Below, piece by piece: positions 10,706 to 20,875 of a stretch of 64,000 bases of DNA. The stretch covers positions 87,997,704-88,061,703 of the forward strand of contig JAVGWX010000002.1 of NCBI GenBank assembly GCA_036924085.1. The letters run 5' to 3'. Position numbers and translations under genes: made by a program. Under the pieces are notes generated by a model. That model saw only the letters and a program-made list of their open reading frames with translations, was not told the origin of the DNA and made no database searches. The first letter of the stretch is position 1. Every line of letters starts with the position of its first letter. The stretch is from Ariolimax columbianus (taxonomy: Eukaryota; Mollusca; Gastropoda; Stylommatophora; Arionidae).

Positions 10706-10739
10706 TGTGCGAAAGCACAACTTACTATCTTCTGACAAG

Positions 10740-11549
10740 ACGGAAAGAGCCAATGAGCACACGCACACACACAAAATAGGTAGCATGTACTTTTCATAAC
10801 ATCGCTCTTACAACTGTTAACCCATTTGGCTGTTATACATTTCTTGGCAGGTGTGCAGTATGGTAGCTTGTCGTTCCTTTCGGTGCGTGGGGAAGCGATC
10901 ATAGGAAGAAAAAACCTCATGTCTGCTAAACTGAGCACCGCGGGATTAGTACCCTGATCATTGGGTTTGTGGAACTGACATTTGACCCCTAGGGTGCGCT
11001 ACTTCCAAAAGGGTCATAAAAACATGCATTACAAAACAAGTGAAATATTTACCAAAGAGCTTTGCACGTATGACTAATGTCAAATAGAGAAAAGGTGATC
11101 TTATAAGACGCTGCATTCGAAGAATGACCTTTGATTTTTTTCAACGATGAAGTTGAGCAGCTCAGCTCTCCTCTTCATCGTTTTGTTTTGTCCAACTTCA
11201 AGTACGGTTCCCATTTACGGCAAGTTAGAGTCGGTCGGTCATGGTTGATAAGGGAAATAAGCAATTGTGGACACCGTCAACAAATTATTTAATGAGTTGT
11301 CTCTTGTCTCTGCTTTAAAAATTATCATTCTATAAAGGACACCTTTCTCCGTGCTAGAACGTTTCTCGGGCGAATAGACCAGTTCCCTTCCCCACTTTCT
11401 CTAAATGTAAGACAGGTACCAATTTACAGTTGGGTATAATGTGACATGACAAGATATCTAGATAAACGTTCTGTCATGCTGTTCGTTAAATGCTTGCCAT
11501 TCATATTGACGTAGGTGCCCTAGGCCACACTGTCAATCTCAGAAATATC
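10740..11549. other. No supported gene
   Basis: Contains a 133-codon open frame on the minus strand (10537-10938) that starts outside and overlaps SINE-A, so I do not accept it. A small inverted repeat lies at 11141-11185 (cgatgaagttgagcag ... ctcctcttcatcg). Nothing else recognised. Confidence 0.45.
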
Positions 11550-12010
11550 CTAGGTTTAGAAAGGGTGCACGAAAGATGTCTGAGGTTGAAAAGGTGTACG
11601 AAAGATATATGAGGTTGAAAAGGTGTACGAAAGATGTCTGAGGTTGAAAAGGTGTACGAAAGATATTGGAGGTTGAAAAGGTGTACGACAGATATATGAG
11701 GTTGAAAAGGTGTACGAAAGATGTATGAGGTTTAAAAGAGCGCACTAAAGATCTATGAGGTTTAAAAGAGAGCACTAAAGATGTATGAGGTTTTAAAGAG
11801 CGCACACAGATGTATGAGGTTTAAAAGAGCGCACTAAAGATGTATGAGATTTAAAAGGTGCACTAAAGATGTATGAGGTTTAAAAGAGCGCACTAAAGAT
11901 GTATGAGGTTAAAAAGAGCACACTAAAGATGTATGAAGTTTAAAAGAGCGCACTAAAGATGTATGAGGTTTAAAAGGTGCACTAAAGATGTATGAAGTTA
12001 AAAAGAGCGT
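11550..12010. repeat. 29-30 bp minisatellite with two unit types
   Basis: About 15 units. The left half has 29 bp units (gatgtctgaggttgaaaagg tgtacgaaa) and the right half 30 bp units (gatgtatgaggtttaaaaga gcgcactaaa), so the array is made of two homogenised blocks. Degraded units continue to about 12120. An 88-codon minus frame through it is a repeat artefact. Confidence 0.92.
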
Positions 12011-12123
12011 ATCTTAGTAAAAAAGATGTCAGGTTGAAAGTACATGAATTTGCCAACAAGAAAGCTGTTTGAGGTTGAAAGATCATACATTCTCAAAATA
12101 TAAAGAGGTCTAAGGTTGACAGA

Positions 12124-12471
12124 GGGAAGGAAAGACTACCGTCTGGTCAGGCAAAATATACTGATCAGACATGTTAGTCAGGGTCAGGCAAAACATGCTG
12201 GCCAAGACGCTCACCTCAGCTTCCTAGTAGCCCTTTCCGGAAACGGGCTGTTTTCATGGCAGTATGACTAATAAGGTGAGGGATCGGCGTGATCCCCGTT
12301 GTAGTGAGCGACACGCAGATGAAGCCAAGCATAGCACAACCGCCTGGGGGATTCCGATCCACCTTCATCAGGACGCTCGGGATGTGAGGAAAGCTACTCC
12401 AACCCGTCACTTAACGTCATTTTCATGGCGCACAAAAGAGTAACCATTGTTTGGCATTCGGAAACAACAAC
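12124..12471 (+). mobile_element. SINE-B copy with 12 bp target-site duplication
   Basis: Perfect direct repeat aaggttgacaga at 12112-12123 and 12472-12483. The element between is 348 bp, begins gggaaggaaagactaccgtc and ends in an (AAC)n tail (gaaacaacaac). Near its 5' end it has two tandem copies of a short unit with gtcaggcaaaa...tatgct, the unit amplified at 42990-43495. No tRNA, 7SL or 5S head is recognisable, so its promoter origin is unknown. It inserted into the degraded end of the 29-30 bp array. Confidence 0.92.
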
Positions 12472-12494
12472 AAGGTTGACAGAACATACCTTCG

Positions 12495-12660
12495 AACGAA
12501 AGAGAATGGTCTGTAATCTTTCCAATCACCGACAGTGTCGAACAGGGATGAATACTAGCACAGACACTCTTTAGCATAGTCTTTGCAGCAATGCTCTTTG
12601 CGCAGCACATGTTAAACACTGCCACGGGTATGCGTTTCAGGCACAGGAAGGACCCGTGGT
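12495..12660 (+). mobile_element. RT palm fragment, unclassified LINE
   Basis: Plus strand reads WSVIFPITDSVEQG, a stop, then ILAQTLFSIVFAAMLF and GMRFRHRK. This corresponds to the conserved V-x-QG-C-x-LAPTLF block of LINE reverse transcriptases; the stop sits where cysteine is usual. Only about 50 residues remain, ending where LINE-H begins on the other strand. Confidence 0.65.
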
Positions 12661-12689
12661 TAGCTATTCTTCTTCTTCTTCGTACGCAG

Positions 12690-13994
12690 TCAGATAGTAA
12701 CCATTATTTTTTCGAAAAAAGCGGCGGTCATCCTGAGGCTGTCGACAATGCCATAGAGCTTGTCTTGTGGTTCCACTGGTGATGGCCACATCTGCTCTCT
12801 CTGATCCTCGTATGTCGGGCAGTTCTGCAGCAGATGTTCAGCGGTCATTTTACCGGTACCACACGGGCATTCGTCGGTTCCACCTATCTTCAATTTGTTG
12901 AATAGGTGGTACCTCAGTCTATTGTGGCCAGTGCGAAGTCTGAAGACAACGACCTGCTCTCTTCTGTTCAGCTGGTAATATGCATCGTTTTTGGTGTAAC
13001 CAGTATGTTCGGTTTCCCATTTGGTCATGTATCTGGCTTTAATAAGCCGTTTTGACTCTTCGTACGTCATACTAGTATCTGTTTGTGGTAGTCTTGCGGC
13101 TTCTTTTGCCAGTCTGTCTGCCTCCTCGTTGCCTTGGATGTTGCAGTGTGATGGGACCCACTGTACCACTACCCTTTTTGGTGCGGACTGCTGGCATAGT
13201 TGACAGAGTGCTGTTCTTAAGTCATTAAGCTCTGTATTTTTCTGTCTTTTTAATGCTGTGACTACTGCCAGGGCATCTGTAAACAGGACTATCTGGCTTT
13301 CATTGCTTTCGCCTGTCAGCATTGCTTCTACCGCAGTCCTCAGTGCCTCTGCCTCCGTTCTGAAATTGCTTGAGAATTTTCCAGTTGCCACTGACAGTGT
13401 TATTTTTCTACCATTTGGTAGGCTCATGAATACCCCTGCCCCTCCGTTCTGTGTTGTGTTTGTTACAGAACCGTCGGTGTATGCATTGGTCCATTCCATG
13501 CTTGGGTAGTTTTCCGTTATGTACCTCAGGGTTATGTCTCTTCTTTGTTTTTCAGTCTGGCTGTTCTTGTTTCCAATACCTGGTATATTTTCTACCACCC
13601 CCGGAATGATATGCTGCTTCCAGGTAGCTTTGCGTATAGAAGGGATGGGCTTTGGTGTTGTTAATGTGTTCATAGGGTCTTCGCTCATCTTTGCTTTGGC
13701 TATTTCTGCAAAGTTTCTCCGCTTTAGTTTCCCATTTCCAAATCTATTTAGTCTCTGATGCATTGGATGGCCTGTCAGTCTTCTGAGTTTCTCTGCTTGC
13801 TGCTGGGCTCTGTAGTCTCTTCTGTCGGTCATGGATTGCAGATTTGTAATCTTTTCAAGTTCTACAATTGGCGTTGACTTCATGCCTCCTGTTATAACTA
13901 TCATGGCTTGGTTTTGAAGTTTGCTAATGTTATCAAAGTTCGCCTTTGCTGCTGTTGTCCATGCCGCAATGCCATACTCGAGAACTGGTCTCAC
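12690..13994 (-). pseudogene. LINE-H pol C-terminus: RNase H plus CCHC-like knuckle
   Basis: The longest open frame in the window, 434 codons. Residues 1-60 are the end of the RT thumb (MRPVLEYGIAAWTTAAKA). RNase H spans about 168-302, with its acidic residues in order: D174 (AYTDGS), E216 (RTEAEAL), D240 (FTDA) and D293 (GNEEAD). After VFRLRTGHNRLRYHL (350-364) comes a knuckle C376-x-C378-x8-H387-x4-C392 and then a short tail ending MVTI. The whole RNase H catalytic set is present, so this part decayed little. The initiator Met is arbitrary, because the natural polyprotein continues upstream and is frameshifted. Confidence 0.93.
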
Positions 13995-14099
13995 TCTTCC
14001 AGTGTACAGTTTCTTTAGTATACTTTCGTCTGCTCCCTAGCTTGTACCAGCAAGTTTCCTCATGATTGCCATTCTTTGTCTGGCTCTCATTCGGTTTCT

Positions 14100-15065
14100 C
14101 TCGATCTGACTTTTCTATGTCATGCGCCGATCAAATGTGACTCCCAAGTAGTTTGGGTTGTCGTTTGGCCGCAGGTATTTGCCGTTAAGACTTATTTTGG
14201 TGTTCTGGAGTTTATTTGAAAGCGAGAATATCGTACATGTTGTTTTTTCCTCGCTTATTTTTACCAGCCATGAGTTCGCCCACTCCACCAACGATGTTAG
14301 GGCCTGCTGCATCCGATTGCGTGCTACGATGAGATTTTTTTCAGAGCCAGATCGTCTGCAAACATGGAGCTGTGGACTCTTATTGGTATATTCTCTGTGA
14401 TGTTGTTTATATACATCAGGAAGAGTGTAGGGACAGTAACCCCCCCCCCCCCCCTCTAGGGGTACTCCTTGCTCCAGTGTCACATTTTTTTCATCTGCCC
14501 TTGTACTTGAACTCTGGCGGTTCTGTTTTCGAGGTAGTGGCTGATCCATCTGTACATTTTCTCACATACTTCACTTCTTCGCAGCTTGACTTTAAGTCCC
14601 TCTTTCCAGACCTTGTCAAATGCCTTCTCTAGATCCACCCAAACCGCTACTGTATGCTTTTTCTCTTGGTAAGCATCCTCTATTTCCTGTGCTTTGAGAG
14701 AGATCTGGTCCTCAGTGGATCTGTGTTGTCTAAATCCTGCTTGCTGTGGAATTAGTATGTGTTTTTCTTCCATGTGCCACTTCAGTCTGGTGTTTATCAT
14801 ACGCTCCATCAGTTTGCCTACACAGCTCAGTAGACTGATAGGCCTGTATCCATTTGGATCTGTTCTATCTTTTTCTTTCTTTGGTACTGTTATAAGTACA
14901 GCCTCTTTCCATGCCTACGGTACAATCCTCCTTTTCCAGCTTTGGTTCAGGACTGATAGTAACTTCCTCTTTGCTGTTTGGCCCAACCCCATCAGCATTT
15001 CGTTTGTTATCCCATCTTTTCCGGGCGATTTCTTGTTCTTTAAAATTCTCATGGCCTCATCCATT
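14100..15065 (-). pseudogene. LINE-H reverse transcriptase domain, frameshifted
   Basis: Minus strand from 15065: MDEAMRILKNKKSPGKDGIT, an in-frame stop near 14920, then PNGYRPISLLSCVGKLMERM, PQQAGFRQHRSTEDQ, motif A VAVWVDLEKAFDKVW (aspartate at residue 59 of the frame starting 14809), and SHYLENRTARVQVQG. The LEQGVPLEGG region follows, where a 15-base G run (C on plus, 14440-14454) sits at the usual GVPQGG motif and shifts the frame. Beyond it SMFADDLAL gives motif C (about 14350-14367), then WLVKISEEKTTCTIF and YLGVTFD. Both catalytic motifs survive, but stops and shifts make the gene dead. Confidence 0.9.
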
Positions 15066-15321
15066 TAATGCATTGTTAGTTTTGCCATCATGTGCTGCTC
15101 TGGTGCCATCTTGATGTTGTCGTGGCTCTTTTGTTCTTCACTAATGTCTGTATGCCTGTCTGTAGGGACATCAATGTGGTTTGCTCTGGCATAATGTTCT
15201 ATACTGGCGTTTGCTGCTTTTTTCCAGTAAGCATGTTGTGGCCCTGCTTGGTGGTAATTTGTTTATTTGATGGTGTTTCATCATTCATGGCTCTGACTAA
15301 ATTCCATAGTTTGTTCCCTTC

Positions 15322-15426
15322 CTTTTCTTCTTCTTCTTCTTCTTCTTCTTCTTCTTCTTCTTCTTCGTACGCTGTAGTACGTCAACCTTTATGTTTTCGA
15401 AAAAAGCAGCGGTCATCCTGAGGCTG
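15322..15426 (-). mobile_element. Nested LINE-H 3' tip with 9 bp target-site duplication
   Basis: A 105 bp insert with direct repeats gttcccttc at 15313-15321 and 15427-15435. Read on minus it encodes SLRMTAAFFENIKVDV and ends in a long (GAA)n tail (about 15 repeats, plus-strand ttc run to 15366). This matches the last codons and tail of the host element itself (SLRMTAAFFEKIMVTI at 12690-12740). So a severely 5'-truncated LINE-H copy inserted into another LINE-H. Confidence 0.93.
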
Positions 15427-15497
15427 GTTCCCTTCTTTATCTAAATTGAGGCTTTCTGTTTTGTTTTTCCAGCTGTCTCTTGTTATTTGGTTAAGTG

Positions 15498-16004
15498 TTA
15501 TTTTGTATTTCGCTGTGATGGCATTGAGGGCGATATTTGCCTCCATAGATTGCTCTCTCTCTCTGCTATGTTCCTAGCATTTGAGACTTCATTCTCCGCT
15601 TTCTGCAGTTCATCATTCCAATATGGCTTGTAGTTTTTTCTTGCCCCTCTTGGGATGGTTTCGGTGGCTGCTTGCAGTATTGCTTTGCTTAGGCTTTCCG
15701 CCATCGGTTTCATATTGTTATTTAGTGTGCTGATGGTTTCACACAGTCCACCCGTGAGCATTGCAAATCTATCCCAGTAGGCTCTTTTATAGTTCAAACG
15801 TGGGAGCGGTTTTATTTCCTGTGGGCCTACTTCCATATCAACTTCTAGCCTAATTGGCCTGTGGTCGTTACCTGCAAATTGGTTGAGCACTTGGCGTTCT
15901 ATTTTGTGGGGAATATCCCCGGTGGAAAAAGCCAAGTCTGGAGTGGAGGTGGTATGCCATGTTCTGGAATGGAAGCTAGGACTGTCCTCCGGCCTATTGA
16001 TAAG
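15498..16004 (-). pseudogene. LINE-H endonuclease C-terminus and linker
   Basis: In the 177-codon frame ending at 15498, residues 28-34 (TSTPDLA) and 54-60 (GNDHRPI) are the serine/threonine-substrate and DH motifs near the end of apurinic-type endonucleases of LINEs; D56-H57 is the catalytic pair. The rest is the linker toward the RT. The first nine codons of the frame (MHEDQINAY) belong to the neighbouring RTE-2, not to LINE-H. Confidence 0.85.
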
Positions 16005-16360
16005 ATACGCATTAATCTGATCTTCGTGCACATGATTAACCGTTTGTCTTGCCAGATTTTGTTAAGCCGTGTAGGAGCTGCTATTTCTGGGACAACACTT
16101 CACATTTTGATTCTTCTTCGCTGATAATCGAACTCAGATATTTAAAGCGGTCGACCCACTGCAAGTTCCTGGTCATTAGCTTTTACCCTACTGGTCAGAA
16201 ACCATCGGAGTTGTTGGTCATTAATTTTGTCTTTCCAGTGTAGTCGAGAGCTGTTTCATCGAGACTTTTGCCCCATGCCCGGTGCTCCGCTTCTGTGTTC
16301 TTGAACCCGTCCATGCCAAATGCAAAACGAAGGTTAGTAATCGTTCGGTCCCTATCTTGA
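16005..16360 (-). mobile_element. RTE-2 LINE fragment (RT motif C region)
   Basis: Minus strand reads RTITNLRFAFGMDGF, KTKLMTNNSDGF, VDRFKYLSSIISEEES, then after a shift TRLNKIWQDKRLTM and TKIRLM. The first block is motif C, with FADD changed to FAFG, so catalysis is lost. It ends abruptly at about 16005, where LINE-H starts. Confidence 0.85.
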
Positions 16361-16424
16361 AAGTACCAACGTGTTGGAGATGCAAAAGGTAAAGGGGTCG
16401 AGGTTAAAATGGAGGCTTACATTT

Positions 16425-17990
16425 GCTAAAAAGAAATGTGTCCGAAGTAGATTAAGGTAGAGTTTAATTTAGACAAATGTTCAGTCATGCACATGAGAAG
16501 ATCAAATATGAAACATAATTACATGATGGAGTGAACAATATTAGAAAGATAGAAAAGGAAAGGGACCTATGTGTTATAATAGATCATACATGTAAGGCGC
16601 GAGAGCAAGTCCTGGTGGCTGTGAAAAAAGGCTAATGTAATGCTGAGTATGATTAAAATAAACATTTTACACATCAAAGCAAGGAAGTAATAGTCAAACT
16701 ATATAAATAATTGGTGAGACCTAAATTGGAGTACTGTATTCAGGTGTGGAGTCCTTATCACAGAGTGGATATAGACATGATAGAAAGAATACAAAGAAGA
16801 GCTACAAAAATGATCGTGGGATTCCAGAATTATGGTTAGGAGGAGAGACTTAGAAAAACTAGTCTGCAGTGTCTAGAAAAGAGAAGAATTCGAGGTGACA
16901 ATACAGGTTTATAAATTAATCAATGGAAAGGATAAATTAGATTATAACCAGTTTTTCAAAGTTCAACCGACTACAAGAACTAGAGGGCAAAGCTTCAAAT
17001 TATTTAAAGACAGGTCAAGATTGGATATTAGGAAACATTTTTTCAGTCAGAGAGTGGTGAATAATTGGAATGCATTGCCCCATGATGTGGTGGAGGCAGG
17101 GTCCGTTGATATTCGTCCATCACAGGTGATGAAGACCACTCTCTTTGTTCAGCCGTGTGAACAGTCTTTTCTCTTGCGGTGTTCGCTGAAATGGGTGACC
17201 TGCGCGGTGATTTGGATTAAAGATTAAAGTGAGGAAGCAACTGCGCCTTTAGTAAACCTCTCTCTCTGGTCCTGAGCTACCTTTGGCTAGTGGCAAGATA
17301 TTTATGGAGACCACTGGAGATAGCAAAGGATGCAGATTTTTCCTCAGGGTTTACTCCCGAAGCCTTTCCTGTAAACAGGTATTCTGCAAGGCAGCGGAGG
17401 GGGCATGATATCTATCGTTGTGTGTCGTACCTTTTCCATAACCACAAGAAGTCACAGGGACATCACTCAGCGTGCGAGTGAGTCTGGCATCTCTCCCGGC
17501 TGTTCAGTTCATTATAGTAGTGTCTAAATTTCTCACACGCCAATTTCGTGAAGTTTAGCCGTGTGAACCAGGCCGTGAAATACGACACAGGTTTAATCGT
17601 AGTGCCATTCATATAGCCGATGTCCAGACCAAGATACTCGGACGGAAGAAATCACACAAAAAAAACGAACGAATTAACCAGTCTAAACGGAAAACAACAC
17701 CACGTTTCCGTGAACACAAGTGTAAATCGTCGACTAATATGAATTCCAGGCAAATGCGTGGTCTGGTGGCATCAATAATGAATCAAAAACAGTAGAGCAA
17801 TGTAGACCCGCAGCCAGTTACGGCGTCATCTTTGTTGCTGCTCCACTTCTACTGTCCTGGTAGGCAGCATCAGTTAATGCATTCCAGAATAGATTGGATG
17901 ATCACAGTCATTTGTAAAGTAGAATAAACTGGTTGTATACAGAATCTGTAGTCTTCTAAACCAGTATAATGAAGTTAAGTTAAGTAGAAA
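16425..17990 (+). mobile_element. CR1 LINE 3' half, split by an unidentified insert
   Basis: From about 16430 the strand carries decayed CR1 codons: RKGPMCYNRSYM-like (16560), GVLYSGVESL (16725), RKEKNSR...VYKLINGKDKLDYNQFF (16895-16955), RTRGQSFKLFKDRSRLDIRK (16980), HFFSQRVVNNWNALPHDVVE (17035-17095). It breaks at AGSV (about 17112) and resumes at 17868 with SVNAFQNRLDD, then the 3' end tctaaaccagtataatgaag to about 17985. The gap at 17118-17865 is not CR1. Confidence 0.8.
17118..17865. other. About 750 bp insert inside CR1, unidentified
   Basis: The left border ggcagggtccgttgat and right border ggcagcatcagttaat look like a decayed target duplication of the CR1 codons for AGSVN. Inside, 17795-17840 resembles Repeat D (gtagacccgcagcc). 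No coding content, LTR or inverted termini recognised. Confidence 0.4.
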
Positions 17991-18089
17991 CGGGGGCTCA
18001 CAGTTGCTAAAAAGAAAGATAGAAACATTTGACGAATGACAACATGGCAGCGCATTTATCTCTAGCGGAAAAAATGCCATGCTCGTTTT

Positions 18090-18685
18090 GTCTTTACATC
18101 TATTAGTCTACCCAACTGCAAATGAATACCACGTTTACATTTAGACAAGACGAGTAAGGGCACTGGTATTCTCGCCTCCGAGAAAGCCGAGAACTAGTAC
18201 AATGAAGTCTCAACACTTTATCCCCGACAACAGTGTTTGTACACCGTGTGTTACCGGAGCTCATAAGGGAACACAGTGTAGTAACACTGTAACCTGCCAC
18301 CGTAAGATACTATCCCTGCCTCTAGAACACAAGAACCACAAAATAAGGCGTATTGTCCTCATGATAGAACTGGAGGGACAACGAGCCCCTGGCACGGGGC
18401 CGACTACTCCATCTAGTGGAAACTATAAACCACATACAAAAGAGTAGATGACATATTAACAACACGACAGAAGCGGACCGACCACATAAAGGCAATAGTA
18501 ATAGTTGTCACCTGCCTTTTTTGAGCCTCCACGATGAGGTTTCGCTCTGTGATCTGAGCACCTTTGGGCGATGCTCGCTCTCAAGATGAAACGGTTTTGT
18601 GCAATGAGCTCCCAGGAGGTAACATCACTTTTGAATGCTTTCAGATACATTTTCATGGAGTCTCTGTGGCGTTTCTTCTGTCGCC
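18090..18685. other. No supported gene
   Basis: Short blocks such as gtaacactgtaacctgcc (18280) recall sequence near 33165, but no element can be delimited. Confidence 0.4.
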
Positions 18686-18689
18686 CTTC

Positions 18690-19100
18690 TTCTTCTTCCT
18701 CTTATTTTACTTCTCTTTTTTCTTCTTCTTCATCTGTGCGTTCAGGATCTTTGGTCATGCTATATCTGCAGGCCAATCATCATTATGAAATCTATAGTCT
18801 TCACCAGGTCAAAACGGCTGCTCCACATCTTTTTTTTTTCCAGCTCCATACCCTCTGGCCAGGCCTGGTATTCCACAATAAAGTAAGCATTATTGTAGAA
18901 TGTGTTAAGGATTTTGGCGCCCTGTTCCACATGGACACTCATCTGTATCGGAGATCTTTAGTCGGCATAGAAGTTCTAGTAGTCCGCAGTGACCAGTTCT
19001 CAGGCGAAATAAGGTAGTTTGTTGGTTTCTTGTGAGTTGGTGAATTGGGTCTGGTGTACTGCTTATGTTTCTGTCTTCTCTCCATTGATGAACATACAAG
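18690..19100 (-). mobile_element. LINE-H-type 3' fragment, minus
   Basis: Minus strand from 19100: REDRNISSTPDPIHQLTRNQ, TTLFRLRTGHCGL, then the knuckle DECPCGTGRQNP, whose H/C half is shifted (TFYNNAYF frame). The end resembles the 24.1-24.25 kb copy and finishes in a (GAA)-rich tail (18690-18740 on plus as ttcttcttc). It lies back to back with the plus copy starting at 19105. Confidence 0.75.
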
Positions 19101-19104
19101 GATA

Positions 19105-19440
19105 ATCAGGACAGCATAGAAAGCAATGCGTATCACCAACTCTCTAACCAAACGAGATCAGGTGACCCTTTTCCAGCTACAAACAGGACACAACAGACTG
19201 AATCATCTATACAGTACGTTTAAGATTGGCACTACGGACTTTTCTGCCTGCGGTACAGTCCTTATGATAGTAGAACACATTTTGCAGTCCAGTCCACCGA
19301 CAAAATAAAGTAGCATTTGGCAACAGCCAGTGTCCTTCTACGAGAAGCTGTACGGAAGTGCAAGAATACTCAAGTCGAATGCTGTCTATGTTAGAGTCAT
19401 TAAAGTCGAGATCTGAAGATGAACGAGGAAGAAGAAGAAA
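19105..19440 (+). mobile_element. LINE-H-type 3' fragment, plus
   Basis: Plus strand reads AYHQLSNQTRSGDPF/TKRDQVTLFQLQTGHNRLN, TFKIGTTDFSACGTV, VEHILQSSP and, after a stop, YEKLYG, with a (GAA)n tail at 19430 (gaggaagaagaagaaattg). Closest to the 5430-6000 copy. The second cysteine of the knuckle half (QSCP) is serine here. Confidence 0.78.
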
Positions 19441-19610
19441 TTGTTTCTTTTTACTGCCATCTTTTGCAAGAGCATCAGCTATCTAGTTTCCCGTGATTCC
19501 GCAGTGGAAGGGTTTGAGCATGGCCATGGTTTGAGCATGTTTGAGCGCAATTGTTGAGGATCTCTGGAGTTTTCCTAGTTCTATTTTCTGTCGCCCTAAT
19601 GAAGGTCTTG
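19435..19610 (-). mobile_element. LINE-H RNase H scrap, minus
   Basis: Minus strand reads PFHCGITGN, a stop, IADALAKDGSKKK: the last RNase H catalytic segment (H..GN..AD). Only about 60 residues, meeting the plus-strand tail. Confidence 0.55.
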
Positions 19611-19794
19611 CCTGTTCTGAGCTCACCGTATAACAGCTATATGGGGATGCGCTCATGGTCATACGAATAACGTATCTCGTCCATCGTTCCCAGCGTATGT
19701 ATGTACGTTATGCTAGTCTTGCTAAGAATATCAAAGTTGAGCACTTTGTACTTTCACTCGATCATGAGTGGCGTACGCAGACAGCTCAAGTCTT

Positions 19795-20106
19795 CTGCTT
19801 CTTCGTTCGTTCTCAATCTCCCGATACCCTTCCAAATGGCTTTGCAAGTAGCAGTATGTCGTCAGGAGAACAGAATGAGTTGCGTCGTAGTTTACTGCGA
19901 TGTTTTCACCTTTCGGTCCGACATCCGACTTTAGCAGGCATTTTTTAAAAACCGGGCTAGTCTTCCGTTTTCGATCCCTTCTCATTAGCCAGTCTGCTCT
20001 ATTTCAGCCTGGCATCTAGGACCTTCGCGTGGAGGTGTAAAAGGATCTTGACTAGCAGTCAGCTGTGGGTAGCTGACCGCTGCAGCTGATGTACTGCTCA
20101 GCATCT
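19795..20106 (-). mobile_element. SINE-A copy
   Basis: Plus-strand reading starts with the reversed tail cttcttcgttcgttctcaat, continues cacctttcggtccgacatcc, and ends gctgatgtactgctcagcatc at the family 5' end. Nearly full length; the TSD is not clear. Confidence 0.8.
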
Positions 20107-20109
20107 AAA

Positions 20110-20390
20110 TCCACACAGCTCAACTGAAAACGATTGATCTGCCTGACGTGTCTGCTATTCACTGTCCATGTTTCGTAGGCATGCAACAGAGTTGTTAACA
20201 CTACATCACGATACACATAGGTGGCGACACTGACATCTTGTCAGTTCCTGAGGTTTGCTTGGAGCGTCCCAAGCACAAAGCTTGCCGCTGTAACTCTGCT
20301 GTTGACATTCAGAGTCGATATTCGCCTCTCTAATGAGGGTACTACCTAGGTAGGCGAACTATCGACTACCTGGACACTTTGGTTCTGAAT
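20110..20390 (-). mobile_element. LINE RT C-terminal fragment
   Basis: Minus strand reads YVVPSLERRISTLNVNSRV, TAASFVLGTLQANLRN, DVSVATYVYRDVVLTTLLHA then YETWTVNSRHVRQINRF. This is the post-catalytic region with the (L/T)YGCETWT motif of RTE-like or L2-like LINEs. The catalytic core is absent. Confidence 0.7.
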
Positions 20391-20875
20391 AGTGATGTTT
20401 TGTTGGCCGTACATCTTCCTATGTGCAGGCTGGAAGAGTACCTCAATAAGACAGTGTTTGCTAATAGACTGTCAAAACGTTTTCATTATCTCTCGTCTCC
20501 CCGCCTTGTCGTGACAGAGCGGTATGTGTGTACTATCAAACACTTTCAGAGACTGTTAAATGGTATTGGGCCATAGGACAGGAGCCAACAGGCCACTGGA
20601 TCAATAACTAGCCAACCAATTAACCATCAATCCAAGAGCTATGCAGACGGCAGTATAGCTACCGACATGTAGAAGGGTAGTGCCAAAAAGAATGGAGATC
20701 ACACATTTGCAGGCAGGCTTTGGCCAGCCTTGGAAATACAAACTTGACAGATACGCCTGTTTAAATCGAATGCTCTAGGCCACAGGCCTAACACAACTGT
20801 GTACATTAATTTGCTCTTTATGAAGGTGTCACGTATTATGAGTCAGCAGAATGGATGCAATCTAATGGAATGAGG
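20391..20875. other. No supported feature
   Basis: Nothing recognisable between the LINE fragment and Repeat D. Confidence 0.45.

Larger units (their letters stand above)
12664..16005 (-). mobile_element. LINE-H, best copy in the window (APE-RT-RNase H-zinc knuckle)
   Basis: A non-LTR retrotransposon in minus orientation. From 5' to 3': the C-terminal half of an apurinic-type endonuclease (16004-15498), a linker broken by a nested insertion (15426-15322), reverse transcriptase (about 15065-14100), then RNase H and a zinc knuckle in one 434-codon frame (13994-12690), and a (GAA)n tail at 12680-12664. Domain order and the C-terminal knuckle fit the jockey/I-type LINE group; clade is not fixed. 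It is truncated at the 5' end, where it joins RTE-2 sequence at about 16005. A C15 run, stops and frameshifts in the RT make it inactive. Confidence 0.92.

Noticed and set aside
10537..10938. 133-codon minus-strand frame
   Set aside because: It crosses the edge of SINE-A and has no family resemblance.
18571..19017. 148-codon plus frame, Ser/Phe-rich
   Set aside because: Antisense reading of a LINE-H 3' fragment and its GAA tail.
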